Shown here piece after piece: positions 20,277 through 29,059 of a stretch of 64,000 bases of DNA; the stretch's first letter is position 1, and each line of letters opens with the position of its first letter. A program made the position numbers and the translations under genes. The notes under the pieces were generated by a model. It searched no databases. It was not told where the DNA came from and saw nothing but the letters and a program-made list of their open reading frames with translations. This DNA comes from Marinimicrobium alkaliphilum (lineage in GTDB: Bacteria; Pseudomonadota; Gammaproteobacteria; Pseudomonadales; Cellvibrionaceae), in NCBI RefSeq assembly GCF_003259155.1, contig NZ_QGMQ01000007.1:186001-250000 (forward strand), written 5' to 3'.

Positions 20277-20968
20277 GCTATCGCGAACTGAAAGAGCAGG
20301 TGTTCGAAGCCAACATGGAGCTGCACCACCGCAACCTGGTGGTGTACACCTGGGGCAATGTCTCCCAGATTGACCGCGCCCAAGGTGTGGTAGCGATCAA
20401 GCCCAGCGGCGTTGCCTACGAGGCGTTGACCGTGGATGACATCGTTGTGGTCGACCTGGAGAACACCGTGGTTGAAGGCAAGTTGCGGCCGTCCTCGGAT
20501 ACCAAAACCCATACCCACCTGTATCGGCACTTTGCCGATATCGGTGGCGTGACTCACACCCACTCGACCTACGCCACGGCCTGGGCTCAGGCTCAGCAGT
20601 CGATTCCCTGCTACGGCACCACTCACGCGGACTACGCCTACGGGGATATTCCCTGCACAGCGGTGATGAGTGACGACCAGATCGAGAGGGATTACGAAGA
20701 GGAAACCGGTGTGCAGATCACCGATTGCTTCAAGGATCGCAGCCCGGTGGAAACGCCGATGGCGATTATCGCGGGGCACGCGCCGTTTACCTGGGGTAAA
20801 GACGCCGCGCAATCCGTGTATCACGCGGTGATTCTCGAAGAGATGGCCAAGATGGCTTACCTGACGCGGACCCTCAACCAGGGGGTCCAGCCGCTCAAGC
20901 AAGCCATCGTGGACAAGCATTACCTGCGCAAGCATGGCAAAGACGCCTATTACGGGCAATCCAATTAA
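20273..20968 (+). CDS. araD: L-ribulose-5-phosphate 4-epimerase AraD
   Basis: Zinc class II aldolase-like enzyme, 231 residues, that converts L-ribulose 5-phosphate to D-xylulose 5-phosphate. Zinc ligands are visible in THTHLYRH (about residues 83-90) and IAGHAPFTWG; KPSGVAYE, THSTYATAWAQ and the C-terminal AYYGQ match AraD. ATGA overlap with araB couples their translation. Order is araB-araD-araA, unlike the enterobacterial araBAD. Confidence 0.96.
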   Translation: MSYRELKEQVFEANMELHHRNLVVYTWGNVSQIDRAQGVVAIKPSGVAYEALTVDDIVVVDLENTVVEGKLRPSSDTKTHTHLYRHFADIGGVTHTHSTYATAWAQAQQSIPCYGTTHADYAYGDIPCTAVMSDDQIERDYEEETGVQITDCFKDRSPVETPMAIIAGHAPFTWGKDAAQSVYHAVILEEMAKMAYLTRTLNQGVQPLKQAIVDKHYLRKHGKDAYYGQSN

Positions 20969-21031
20969 ACATAAGCAGTAGCGATTACTCGGTATCACCG
21001 GGCTACCACTGAACAGTTGAAGGTGAAATTC

Positions 21032-22534
21032 ATGAAAGTGTATGCAGATAAAGAAGTCTGGCTGATTACCGGCTCCCAAAACCTGTATGGCCCCGCCGTG
21101 CTTGAGCAAGTGGCCCAGGACAGCGCAAAAATTGCCGCCGGTCTGGACGGCGCCCCGCAAATTCCGGTCAAAATCGTGGCCAAAGATACAGTCAAAACCC
21201 CGGCTGAAATTCTCGCAGTTTGCCTGGAAGCCAACAGTGCGCCCCAGTGCGTGGGTGTGATCCTGTGGATGCACACCTTCTCGCCGGCGAAAATGTGGAT
21301 CTCCGGCCTGCAGGTGCTGAACAAGCCCTTCCTGCACCTGCACACCCAGTTCAATGCGGCCCTGCCCTGGGACTCCATCAACATGGACTACATGAACCTG
21401 CACCAGAGCGCCCACGGCGATCGGGAGTTCGGTTACATCGGTGCGCGTATGCGCCTCGAGCGGCGTGTGGTTGTGGGTCACTGGGACAGCGAAGCGGTCA
21501 AGAACCAGATCGACAACTGGTCGCGCGTTGCCGTGGCCTGGCATGAAAGTCAAAACCTGCGCGTGGCCCGCTTCGGCGACAACATGCGTCAGGTGGCCGT
21601 GACTGAAGGTGACAAGGTTGCCGCACAGTTGGCGTTTGGCTATGAAGTTCACGGCTACGGCCTGGGCGATCTGGCACAAGTGGTCAACGCCGTGAGCGCG
21701 GGCGACATCGATGCCCAACTGGATCTCTACCGTCAGGAATACACCGTTTCCGAAGCCTTGCTCAAAGATGCACACCAACTGGAGTGCCTGAAAAACGAGG
21801 CGCGTCTGGAATTGGGCATGCGTCGATTCCTGGACGACGGCGGCTTTAAAGCCTTCTCCAACACCTTTGAAGATCTGCACGGTATTACCAACCTGCCGGG
21901 CCTGGCCACCCAGCGCCTGATGCAGGAAGGCTACGGCTACGGCGGTGAAGGCGACTGGAAAACCGCGGCGCTGGTGCGCATCACCAAAGTGATGGCCCAA
22001 GGCCGTGCCGGTGGTACCTCCTTTATGGAAGATTACACCTACAACTTCGGCGACCAGAACCTGGTGCTGGGTGCACACATGCTCGAGGTTTGCCCCACCA
22101 TCGCCTCGGCCAAACCGCGTGTGGAAGTGGCCTTGCACACCATCGGTTGTCGCGCGGACATTGCCCGCCTGATCTTTACCGGCGAGCCTGGCCCCGCGCT
22201 CAACATCACCTGCGTCGACATGGGCAACCGCCTGCGCCTGTTGGTGAACAAGGTGAACACCGTTGAGCCGCCCAAGGAAACCCCGAAACTGCCCGTAGCA
22301 AAAGCCCTGTGGGAGCCCATGCCGAATATGGAGGTGGGCGCAGCTGCCTGGATTCTGGGCGGCGGTGCCCACCACAGTGCCTACAGCCAGGCGGTGACCA
22401 TCGATCAGGTGGAAGATTTCGCCGAGATGGCTGGCGTCGAGCTGGTGGTCATTGATGAAGACACCCGCCTGCGGGACTTCAAACAACAATTGCGTCACAA
22501 TGCAGCCTATTACCACCTCAAGCAGGGCGTGTAA
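21032..22534 (+). CDS. araA: L-arabinose isomerase AraA
   Basis: Manganese-dependent isomerase converting L-arabinose to L-ribulose; 500 residues, the same length as the E. coli enzyme. Diagnostic segments: [76 protein letters not shown] and [10 protein letters not shown]; the metal-binding Glu and His residues lie in these. ATG 21032 is placed 6 bases after AAGGTG (21020-21025). A strong hairpin follows directly (22548). Confidence 0.97.
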   Translation: MKVYADKEVWLITGSQNLYGPAVLEQVAQDSAKIAAGLDGAPQIPVKIVAKDTVKTPAEILAVCLEANSAPQCVGVILWMHTFSPAKMWISGLQVLNKPFLHLHTQFNAALPWDSINMDYMNLHQSAHGDREFGYIGARMRLERRVVVGHWDSEAVKNQIDNWSRVAVAWHESQNLRVARFGDNMRQVAVTEGDKVAAQLAFGYEVHGYGLGDLAQVVNAVSAGDIDAQLDLYRQEYTVSEALLKDAHQLECLKNEARLELGMRRFLDDGGFKAFSNTFEDLHGITNLPGLATQRLMQEGYGYGGEGDWKTAALVRITKVMAQGRAGGTSFMEDYTYNFGDQNLVLGAHMLEVCPTIASAKPRVEVALHTIGCRADIARLIFTGEPGPALNITCVDMGNRLRLLVNKVNTVEPPKETPKLPVAKALWEPMPNMEVGAAAWILGGGAHHSAYSQAVTIDQVEDFAEMAGVELVVIDEDTRLRDFKQQLRHNAAYYHLKQGV

Positions 22535-22547
22535 TCAAGGTTAAGCA

Positions 22548-22578
22548 GGGAGTCCGCCACGGCGGACTCCCTTTTGTT
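22548..22578 (+). terminator. Strong hairpin terminator between araA and the symporter gene
   Basis: Ten-base perfect stem GGGAGTCCGC/GCGGACTCCC (22548-22571) with a CACG loop, followed by TTTTGTTT. It lies 13 bases after the araA stop and 27 bases before the next gene in the same direction, so the downstream transporter and GH43 are set at a lower level by read-through or use another start. Confidence 0.88.
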
Positions 22579-22604
22579 TCATGCAGTAAAGGGTAACGAT
22601 AATA

Positions 22605-24020
22605 ATGGCCACTCAATCGCAAAAACTTACGGTGGTAGAGAAAGTCGGCTTCGGCGCGGGCGATATGTCAGTCAACGTCATGATCGCGGCGATGTTCTAC
22701 TTCATGCAGTATTTCTACACCGATATTTTCGGGCTGAAACCCGCTCATGTGGGTATCCTGTTTTTGGCGGCGCGTTTTATTGATGCCTTTAGTGACCCCC
22801 TGATGGGTCTGGTGACCGACCGGGTTAAAACCCGCTTTGGCCGCTTCCGGCCGTATTTTCTGTATCTGGCTGTACCCTACGGCTTTGCCGTTTTCCTGCT
22901 GTTTACCACGCCCGATCTGAGCTATAACGGCAAGCTGGTATGGGCGTATGTAACCTACTTATTCGCAACACTGATGTTTACCGGGATCGCGATTCCCTAT
23001 ATCTCCTACATTGGTGTTTTGACGGGCGACCCGAAGGAGCGGTTGTCGGCCAATGGCTATCGGATGTTCTTTGCCAAAATAGCCAATGTCATTATTGTTG
23101 CCTCGGTTCCCTGGTTGGCGGGCATCTGGGGTGGTGGCGATTCCGCTAAGGGCTACCAGTTGGCGATGGGTCTAATGTCTCTAGTGGGGACTGCTTTATT
23201 GCTGTTCTGCTTTTTTACGACCAAGGAGCGGGTTGAGCATATTGTCGATGACAAGCCCTTGATGAGCCAACTCAAGTTGCTGCTGAAGAATGATCAGTGG
23301 CTGGTTCTGGTGGCGGTGTGTGTGCTGGGCACCATCGGTTATGCGTTGCGTGGCAGTGTCGCCTTTTACTATGCGATCTACTACTTGGGCGGTACCGAAA
23401 AGCTGGCGGCAACGTTTACCAGCGCCGGCATCGCTGCGTCCATCGTCGCGATGGTGGCCTCTACCTGGTTCACCAAGAAATACTGCAAAGTGCAACTTTT
23501 CCGCTGGTCGCAGATCATGGTCGGTATACTCAGTGTGCTGATGTTCTTTGCGGTATCGCCCGGCGATATCTGGATGGCGTTCGTGCTCTATATCCTCTTG
23601 TCCTTTGTGGTGGACTTGCACGCGCCGGTATTCTGGTCCGCGATTGCCGAAGCGGTCGACTACGGTCATGTCAAAAATCGGGATCGGGTTTCGGGGCTGG
23701 CCTTTGGTGGGATCTCGTTTGCCCAGAAAGCCGGAGCGGGTATCGCGGGCTTCCTGGTCGGCATGCTACTGACTTTCTTTGGCTATCAGGCTGGCCAGGA
23801 GCAGACCGCTTTTGCCATGACCGGTATTGCGCTGATGTTGACGGTGATACCAGGGCTGTTCCATACCCTGATGGGCCTGGCCATGTTCAAATACAAGATT
23901 ACCGATAAATTCTATGTGGACATGCAGGCTAAACACCCGCACACCATCGGTAGCCGTCCCGGCGAGGCCAAGCCCAAGTCCGGTCTTGAAGAAGACTACC
24001 TGAACGAACAACCGCTGTAA
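22605..24020 (+). CDS. GPH-family pentoside/oligosaccharide:cation symporter
   Basis: Major-facilitator-related transporter of the glycoside-pentoside-hexuronide family, 471 residues, about 12 membrane segments. The family marks are present: GAGDMSVNVMIAAMFYF in helix 1 and DAFSDPLMGLVTDRVKTRFGRF-type loop 2-3 (shown to 20 residues). It probably brings arabinose or short arabino-oligosaccharides across the inner membrane, which fits the cytoplasmic GH43 gene that follows after about 15 bases. The cation (H+ or Na+) cannot be told. Confidence 0.9.
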   Translation: MATQSQKLTVVEKVGFGAGDMSVNVMIAAMFYFMQYFYTDIFGLKPAHVGILFLAARFIDAFSDPLMGLVTDRVKTRFGRFRPYFLYLAVPYGFAVFLLFTTPDLSYNGKLVWAYVTYLFATLMFTGIAIPYISYIGVLTGDPKERLSANGYRMFFAKIANVIIVASVPWLAGIWGGGDSAKGYQLAMGLMSLVGTALLLFCFFTTKERVEHIVDDKPLMSQLKLLLKNDQWLVLVAVCVLGTIGYALRGSVAFYYAIYYLGGTEKLAATFTSAGIAASIVAMVASTWFTKKYCKVQLFRWSQIMVGILSVLMFFAVSPGDIWMAFVLYILLSFVVDLHAPVFWSAIAEAVDYGHVKNRDRVSGLAFGGISFAQKAGAGIAGFLVGMLLTFFGYQAGQEQTAFAMTGIALMLTVIPGLFHTLMGLAMFKYKITDKFYVDMQAKHPHTIGSRPGEAKPKSGLEEDYLNEQPL

Positions 24021-24035
24021 TTGCAGGAGAGAATT

Positions 24036-24986
24036 GTGGAACTGCTAAAACCTACGATCGAACAACGCGCTGATCCGTTTGTGTACAAGCACACGGATGG
24101 CTATTACTACTTCACCGGGTCGGTGCCGTCCTACACGGGCGTCGAGCTGCGTCGGGCGAAGACCATCGCTGGGCTGGCGGATGCCGAGCCGGTCATGGTG
24201 TGGACCAAGCCGGATGAAGGCCCCTACAGCGATCTGATCTGGGCGCCGGAAATCCACTTCAATCAGGGCGCCTGGTACGTATACTTTGCGGCGGCACCGA
24301 GTCGTGAAATCAAAAACGACCTGTTCCAGCACCGGATGTACGCGCTCAAATGCACAGACGCCAACCCGGTTGAGGGCAAGTGGGAATTCGCCGGGCAGAT
24401 TGATACAGGTATGGATACCTTCTGCCTGGATGCCACCACCTTTACCCACAAGGGCGTGCTTTATTACGTGTGGGCGCAGAAGGAGGAGGGTATTAAAGGC
24501 AACTCCAACCTGTATATCGCTCCGATGAAAACGCCCACTGAGATTGAGGGTGAGCCGGTGCGCCTGACGATCCCCGAATATGAGTGGGAAATTCGCGGTT
24601 TCTGGGTCAACGAAGGTCCGGCGGTGCTGAACCGCAATGGCAAAATCTTTATCACCTACTCGGCCAGTGCCACTGACGAGAACTACTGCATGGGCCTGCT
24701 CTGGGCCGACGAAGATGCCGACCTGCTCGATCCCAAGAGCTGGCACAAAGCCAAAGAACCGGTGTTCCAGACCTGCTACGAGCACGGCATTTACGGCCCG
24801 GGCCACAGCAGCTTTACCGTAGCGGAAGACGGCAAGACCGATATGCTGGTGTACCACGCCCGTACCTACACCGAGATCGAGGGCGACCCCCTGTGGAACC
24901 CGGATCGCCACACGTTTATCAAACCGATCCGTTGGGACGATCAGGGTTTCCCGGTGTTCGGTAAGCCATCGGTAATTGAAGGCTGA
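24036..24986 (+). CDS. GH43 family glycosidase, cytoplasmic (alpha-L-arabinofuranosidase-like)
   Basis: Five-bladed propeller glycosidase, 316 residues, no signal peptide. Likely catalytic residues: base Asp in RADPFVYKH (near residue 13), pKa-modulating Asp in CLDATTF, acid Glu in WVNEGPAVL. GTG at 24036, with CAGGAG six bases before, is preferred over TTG 24021. With the symporter next to it, the probable job is releasing arabinose from imported short oligosaccharides. The GH43 subfamily and the exact linkage cannot be fixed by eye. Confidence 0.88.
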   Translation: MELLKPTIEQRADPFVYKHTDGYYYFTGSVPSYTGVELRRAKTIAGLADAEPVMVWTKPDEGPYSDLIWAPEIHFNQGAWYVYFAAAPSREIKNDLFQHRMYALKCTDANPVEGKWEFAGQIDTGMDTFCLDATTFTHKGVLYYVWAQKEEGIKGNSNLYIAPMKTPTEIEGEPVRLTIPEYEWEIRGFWVNEGPAVLNRNGKIFITYSASATDENYCMGLLWADEDADLLDPKSWHKAKEPVFQTCYEHGIYGPGHSSFTVAEDGKTDMLVYHARTYTEIEGDPLWNPDRHTFIKPIRWDDQGFPVFGKPSVIEG

Positions 24987-25011
24987 GCCTTTGGCGGTAG
25001 TAAAGTCCGCT

Positions 25012-25266
25012 GCCTCAGTGTCGGATTACGCGCTTCGCGCTAATCCGACCTACTCGAGCGGTGGTGCGATGTTCGGGTTGGGTGCTGGATTGTCGGATTA
25101 CGCCTAGCGGCTAATCCGACCTACTTGAGCAGTGGTGCGATGTTTGGGTTGGGTGCTGGATTGTCGGATTACGCGCTTCGCGCTAATCCGACCTACTTGA
25201 GCAATGGTACGGTGTATCGCGTAGGTCGGATTAGCGCGAAGCGCGTAATCCGACACCTGAGGCACC
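25012..25266. repeat. REP-like palindrome array, cluster 2 (four units)
   Basis: Three palindromes in one orientation (25019-25053, 25091-25124, 25161-25195) and one inverted (25221-25255). Core TCGGATTACG ... CGCTAATCCGACCTAC with a variable hairpin loop (CGCTTCG, CCTAGCG). Spacers are also repeated (GGTTGGGTGCTGGAT twice). Outer ends mirror each other: GCCTCAGTG at the left and CCTGAGGCACC at the right. It fills the 396-base gap between GH43 and GH127, whose remaining right part (25270-25382) is an A/C-rich leader. Confidence 0.92.
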
Positions 25267-25382
25267 CAATCTCGACAAAACCCTAAAACCTGAAATCCTT
25301 AAAAAACCGCCACCCCCAAAACCAACACTCGGATGCCAGAACCGAAAAACAATCAATAAACCGGACCCAAAACGGTAACCTC

Positions 25383-27779
25383 ATGAAAAAACTCCTGATC
25401 GCCGCCATCGCCCTCTGCGTCGGCACGGCCTGTACCCAGACGTCAAAACCCGAGCCCCAGGCTGCCACCAAGCCACAGGTCAACAGCTTCCACCTGTCTA
25501 CCGTGCGCCTGCTCGACAGCCCCTTCAAACACGCTGAACAACGCGGGCGGGACTACATCATGTCCCTGGATGCCGACAAACTCATGTCCCCCTACCTGCG
25601 CGAAGCCGGGCTGCCCACCAAGGCACCGACTTACGGCAACTGGGAAGGGGATGGTCTGGACGGGCATATTGGCGGTCACTACCTCACCGCGCTCTCATTG
25701 CTATATGCCTCCACCGGTGATGAAGAGGCCCTGCGCCGGCTCAACTATGCCCTCGACCAACTGGACGCCGCACAGAAGGCCAATGGCAACGGTTATATCG
25801 GCGGTGTACCTGGCGGTGAAGCGACCTGGGAGCAGGTCGCCGCGGGCAATATCGATGCGGACCTGTTCTCCCTCAACGGCAAGTGGGTGCCCTGGTACAA
25901 CCTGCACAAGGTCTATGCAGGCCTGCTCGACGCCTATCGTTATGCCGGTCAGGACCGGGCACTGGACATGTTGCTCAAGCTCACCGATTGGACTCAGGCC
26001 CTGGTGGCAGACCTGAGCGACGATGAGATTCAGACCATGCTGCGCACGGAGCACGGGGGCATGAACGAAGTGTTTGCCGATTTGGCCGCGATCACCGGCA
26101 ATCCCGAGCACCTCAAGCTCGCTCGACAGTTTTCTCAGCACCTGATTCTCGACCCGTTATTGGAAGAGCGCGACCAGCTCACCGGTCTTCACGCCAACAC
26201 CCAAATTCCCAAAGTGGTGGGTTACAAGCGGGTCGCGGATGTTGCGGGTGATGAGGATTGGGATCGGGCCTCAGCGTTCTTTTTCGACACCGTGATCAAC
26301 CATCGCACGGTCGCTATTGGTGGCAACAGTGTACGGGAACACTTTCATCCGAAGGATGACTTCACAGCTATGATCACTGACCCGGAAGGGCCGGAGACGT
26401 GCAACACCTACAATATGCTCAAGCTCGCCCGTTATCTGTTTGAGAGCACGGGTGACTATCGCTATATGACCTACTACGAGCGCGCGCTTTACAACCATAT
26501 ACTTTCCAGCCAGCATCCGGAGCACGGAGGGTTGGTGTACTTCACCTCCATGCGCCCGAGTCACTACCGTACCTATTCACACTCGCAAAAGGCCATGTGG
26601 TGCTGTGTTGGTTCCGGCATTGAAAATCATGTGAAATACGGCGAGCTGATTTACGGCTACAGCGATGACGCGGTTTACGTCAACCTGTTTATCCCGTCGC
26701 GCCTGAATGCGCAGGCGCAGGGTGTCGCCCTGACCATGGACACCGTATTTCCCGATGATGAATCCGTGCGTATTCGCTTTGACGCCGATAGCGAGCGTGC
26801 GCTCAAGGTGCGCTACCCGGCGTGGGTAGAAGCCGGGCAGTTACAGGTGACCATCAATGGCGACGCACAGGCTGTCGATACCCCACCGGGTGAGTACGTG
26901 ACCCTTGAGCGCCAGTGGCAGCAGGGCGACACGGTCGAGCTCCTGGCGCCCATGCATTTGCACAAAGAGCAGATGCCGGATCAGAGCGACTATTATGCCG
27001 TGCTCTACGGTCCGTTGGTGCTGGCCGCAAAAACCCAGCCGTTTCCCGGTGAGCGCTTGAATCTGGTCGCGGATGACTCGCGCATGGGTCACATTGCCAG
27101 CGGTGAAATGTGTCCGACTGAGCAGTGGCCGGCATTTGTGGCCGAAAATCCGGATTTTCTCGATCAGATGGAGCCAGTCCCCGGTCAATCGCTGACCTTT
27201 CGGGCACCGGGGCTGATTGATAATGTCGGGCGCGACAATTTGGAGTTGATACCCTTCTTTCGCCTGCACGATTCCCGCTACGTGGTGTACTGGCCCTTTT
27301 CTACACCCAATCGCCTGGCGGAACTGCGCGAGGCCCGCGCACGGGATGAAGCCCAGCGCCGGGCCCTGGATGCGCGCACCGTCGACCAGGTCGCTCCGGG
27401 TGAACAGCAGCCGGAAGCCGATCACTACTTCCGCGGCGAGCGCACGGAAGCGGGTGTGCATCAGGGGCGCCATTGGCGCCACGCGGAGGGCTGGTTCAGC
27501 TATGAGTTGAATGATCCCGAGCGCGAAGCTCGCGTGCTGCGTATTACCTATTATGGTCTGGACGCCGGACGCGAATTTGAGATTCTGATCAACGGCGAGT
27601 TGTTGGCGGAAGTGGCGCTAGAGGAAGGCTACGGCGACAGCTTCTATACCGTGGATTATCCGATTCCGAGCGAATGGGTCGAAACCGCACCTGAAGGAAG
27701 GCTGACCGTGCGCTTTCAGGCCAAACCCGGTTCCATCGCCGGCGGGTTTTATGGCGTACGCTTATTGCGCGCCGAGTAA
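25383..27779 (+). CDS. GH127 beta-L-arabinofuranosidase-like lipoprotein
   Basis: 798 residues. Lipoprotein signal with lipobox VGTAC (Cys about 17), so it is exported and lipid-anchored. The GH127 (DUF1680) (alpha/alpha)6 barrel has the zinc-cysteine active site: GPETCNTYNMLKLA (Glu and Cys) and MWCCVGSGIENH (Cys-Cys). In characterised family members the cysteine acts as nucleophile on beta-L-arabinofuranosides. A beta-sandwich domain and an extra C-terminal domain (about 680-798, VRFQAKPGSIAGGFYGVRLL) follow. The Shine-Dalgarno is poor. It is the only clearly exported glycosidase of the arabinose island. Confidence 0.92.
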   Translation: MKKLLIAAIALCVGTACTQTSKPEPQAATKPQVNSFHLSTVRLLDSPFKHAEQRGRDYIMSLDADKLMSPYLREAGLPTKAPTYGNWEGDGLDGHIGGHYLTALSLLYASTGDEEALRRLNYALDQLDAAQKANGNGYIGGVPGGEATWEQVAAGNIDADLFSLNGKWVPWYNLHKVYAGLLDAYRYAGQDRALDMLLKLTDWTQALVADLSDDEIQTMLRTEHGGMNEVFADLAAITGNPEHLKLARQFSQHLILDPLLEERDQLTGLHANTQIPKVVGYKRVADVAGDEDWDRASAFFFDTVINHRTVAIGGNSVREHFHPKDDFTAMITDPEGPETCNTYNMLKLARYLFESTGDYRYMTYYERALYNHILSSQHPEHGGLVYFTSMRPSHYRTYSHSQKAMWCCVGSGIENHVKYGELIYGYSDDAVYVNLFIPSRLNAQAQGVALTMDTVFPDDESVRIRFDADSERALKVRYPAWVEAGQLQVTINGDAQAVDTPPGEYVTLERQWQQGDTVELLAPMHLHKEQMPDQSDYYAVLYGPLVLAAKTQPFPGERLNLVADDSRMGHIASGEMCPTEQWPAFVAENPDFLDQMEPVPGQSLTFRAPGLIDNVGRDNLELIPFFRLHDSRYVVYWPFSTPNRLAELREARARDEAQRRALDARTVDQVAPGEQQPEADHYFRGERTEAGVHQGRHWRHAEGWFSYELNDPEREARVLRITYYGLDAGREFEILINGELLAEVALEEGYGDSFYTVDYPIPSEWVETAPEGRLTVRFQAKPGSIAGGFYGVRLLRAE

Positions 27780-27793
27780 CAGCAATGTGCCAC

Positions 27794-27972
27794 AGTGTCG
27801 GATTACGCCCCTTTGGGGCTAATCCGACCTACTCAAACAGTGACGCTCTGATAGGGGTTGGGTGTATTTTTGTCGGATTACGCCTGCGGCTAATCCGACC
27901 TACTCGACCAACGGCACTCTGTTTCCAGTAGGTCGGATTAGCGCGTAGCGCGTAATCCGACACCTGAGGCAC
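27794..27972. repeat. REP-like palindrome array, cluster 3 (three units)
   Basis: Two units in one orientation (27797-27832 with loop CCCCTTTGGGG; 27871-27904 with loop CCTGCGG) and one inverted (27928-27962, loop GCGTAGCGC), ending in CCTGAGGCACC. Part of the spacer (GGTTGGGTG) recurs from cluster 2. It lies between the convergent GH127 and acetyltransferase genes. Confidence 0.92.
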
Positions 27973-28005
27973 CGCACTTCAATAAATCTATGCCGAACTT
28001 ACAAC

Positions 28006-28584
28006 CTACCGATTCGCCTTATCGTCGTCGGTGATCTCGCGAATGACCCGGCACGGATTGCCTGCCGCAAACACCCCTTCAGGAATATCCCTCGTTACCA
28101 CACTCCCGGCGCCAATCACTGACCGGGACCCGATGGTGACCCCGGGGCAAATAATCGCTCCACCGCCCACCCACACATCCGAACCAATGGTGATGGGTTT
28201 TGCATACTCTTGCTCACGGCGCAGTTCGGGGTCAAAGGGGTGGGTCGCGGTGTAAATCTGCACCGCCGGGCCAAACAGGGTATGGTCGCCAATGGTGACC
28301 GGCGCCACATCCAGGACCACACAATTAAAATTGAAAAATACCCGCTTACCCAGAAAAATATTGCAGCCGTAGTCACAATAAAACGGCGGCTGCATCCAGA
28401 CAGTGTTGCCGCCTTTACCCATCAACTCCCTGAGAATCTTGCGGCGGCTTTTACCTTCGCTCTCCCGGGTCGCATTCAGATCCTGGCACAGATCCCGCGC
28501 CCGCTTTCGCGCTTGCGCAAGCACCTTGTCAAAGGGATCGTAAAGCTCACCGCTGATCATTTTGTCCCACTCTGTCTTCGCCAC
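28006..28584 (-). CDS. LbH-type sugar O-acetyltransferase (maltose/galactoside acetyltransferase family)
   Basis: 192 residues, cytoplasmic. N-terminal Mac domain (KMISGELYDPFDKVLAQARK) and left-handed beta-helix hexapeptide repeats (IGDHTLFGPAVQIYTATHPF; catalytic His in ATHPFD), ending in VVTRDIPEGVFAAGNPCRVI. Acetyl-CoA-dependent acetylation of sugars is the family role; the substrate is unknown. It is on the opposite strand inside the arabinose island, between REP cluster 3 and the TonB receptor, and shows no operator copy. Confidence 0.9.
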   Translation of the reverse strand: MAKTEWDKMISGELYDPFDKVLAQARKRARDLCQDLNATRESEGKSRRKILRELMGKGGNTVWMQPPFYCDYGCNIFLGKRVFFNFNCVVLDVAPVTIGDHTLFGPAVQIYTATHPFDPELRREQEYAKPITIGSDVWVGGGAIICPGVTIGSRSVIGAGSVVTRDIPEGVFAAGNPCRVIREITDDDKANR

Positions 28585-28646
28585 TAAGCGCCTCCTTATG
28601 GCTAAGAAACGATGAGCGTGAATATGAATTCACAGCAGGGGCGACA

Positions 28647-28790
28647 GTAGCGTTTTTTCCAGTGCGGCGCAAGTTGCGCCGCAAGCAGTTGCTTGATCAA
28701 CTGGAAACATTGGAGCCCTGCACTGTCGCGATGGAGGCCTGCGCGAGTGCCCACTGCTGGGCCCAGCAGGCCGGGTTAGATGCAGCCGTA
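28647..28790 (+). pseudogene. Remnant of an IS110-family transposase
   Basis: The frame through 28647-28760 reads VAFFPVRRKLRRKQLLDQL and then TLEPCTVAMEACASAHCWAQ, which is the conserved N-terminal part of IS110/IS1111 transposases (RRKLRR, then the MEACASAHxWAR box). The rest of the transposase, including the DEDD and SxG parts, is missing, and the frame decays after WAQQ. No terminal repeats could be seen. It sits in the 475-base gap (28585-29059) upstream of the TonB receptor, just before operator copy D. Confidence 0.7.
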
Positions 28791-28823
28791 ACCCGGCAAA
28801 AATATTCCGGCCCCCAAGCAAGC

Positions 28824-28858
28824 TGTAAAGATATCTTTATATTTGTATTATAATGTTA
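28824..28858 (+). promoter_or_regulatory. Promoter of the TonB receptor with operator copy D
   Basis: -10 TATAAT (28849-28854) inside operator copy TTGTATTATAATGTTA (28843-28858). A -35 is poor (TGTAAA, 28824-28829, 19-base spacer). A second half-like TTGTAATACTG follows at 28859. The leader to the ATG at 29060 is about 200 bases. Confidence 0.65.
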
Positions 28859-29059
28859 TTGTAATACTGTTTTGATTGATTTAATCTTGCCACCCTCTTG
28901 GTCTTTTCGCTCAAACCCGTGTGGCAGAGGGCCCAAGGGAACTTTCTTCGAACCCGGAGTTATCGCTTACATCACTTCCGGCGACCGCTGAGTGCGTCGC
29001 TAGCGGCCTGCGTGCTGCCCGGGCAAATAATAAAACATAAGATCGTGTTGGAGTTTTTT

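Noticed and set aside
20252-22516. 754-codon open frame on the minus strand opposite araD and araA
   Set aside because: It is an exact antisense shadow of two well-supported genes, a usual result of GC-rich third positions. Its product is rich in His/Gln/Val with no domain.
25012-25266. Possible CRISPR array
   Set aside because: Units are palindromic, change orientation, and the spacers themselves repeat; no cas genes. REP/BIME fits better.
28898-29059. N-terminal extension of the TonB receptor
   Set aside because: The frame is open, but the signal peptide and GGAG sit at 29060; the extension has neither.
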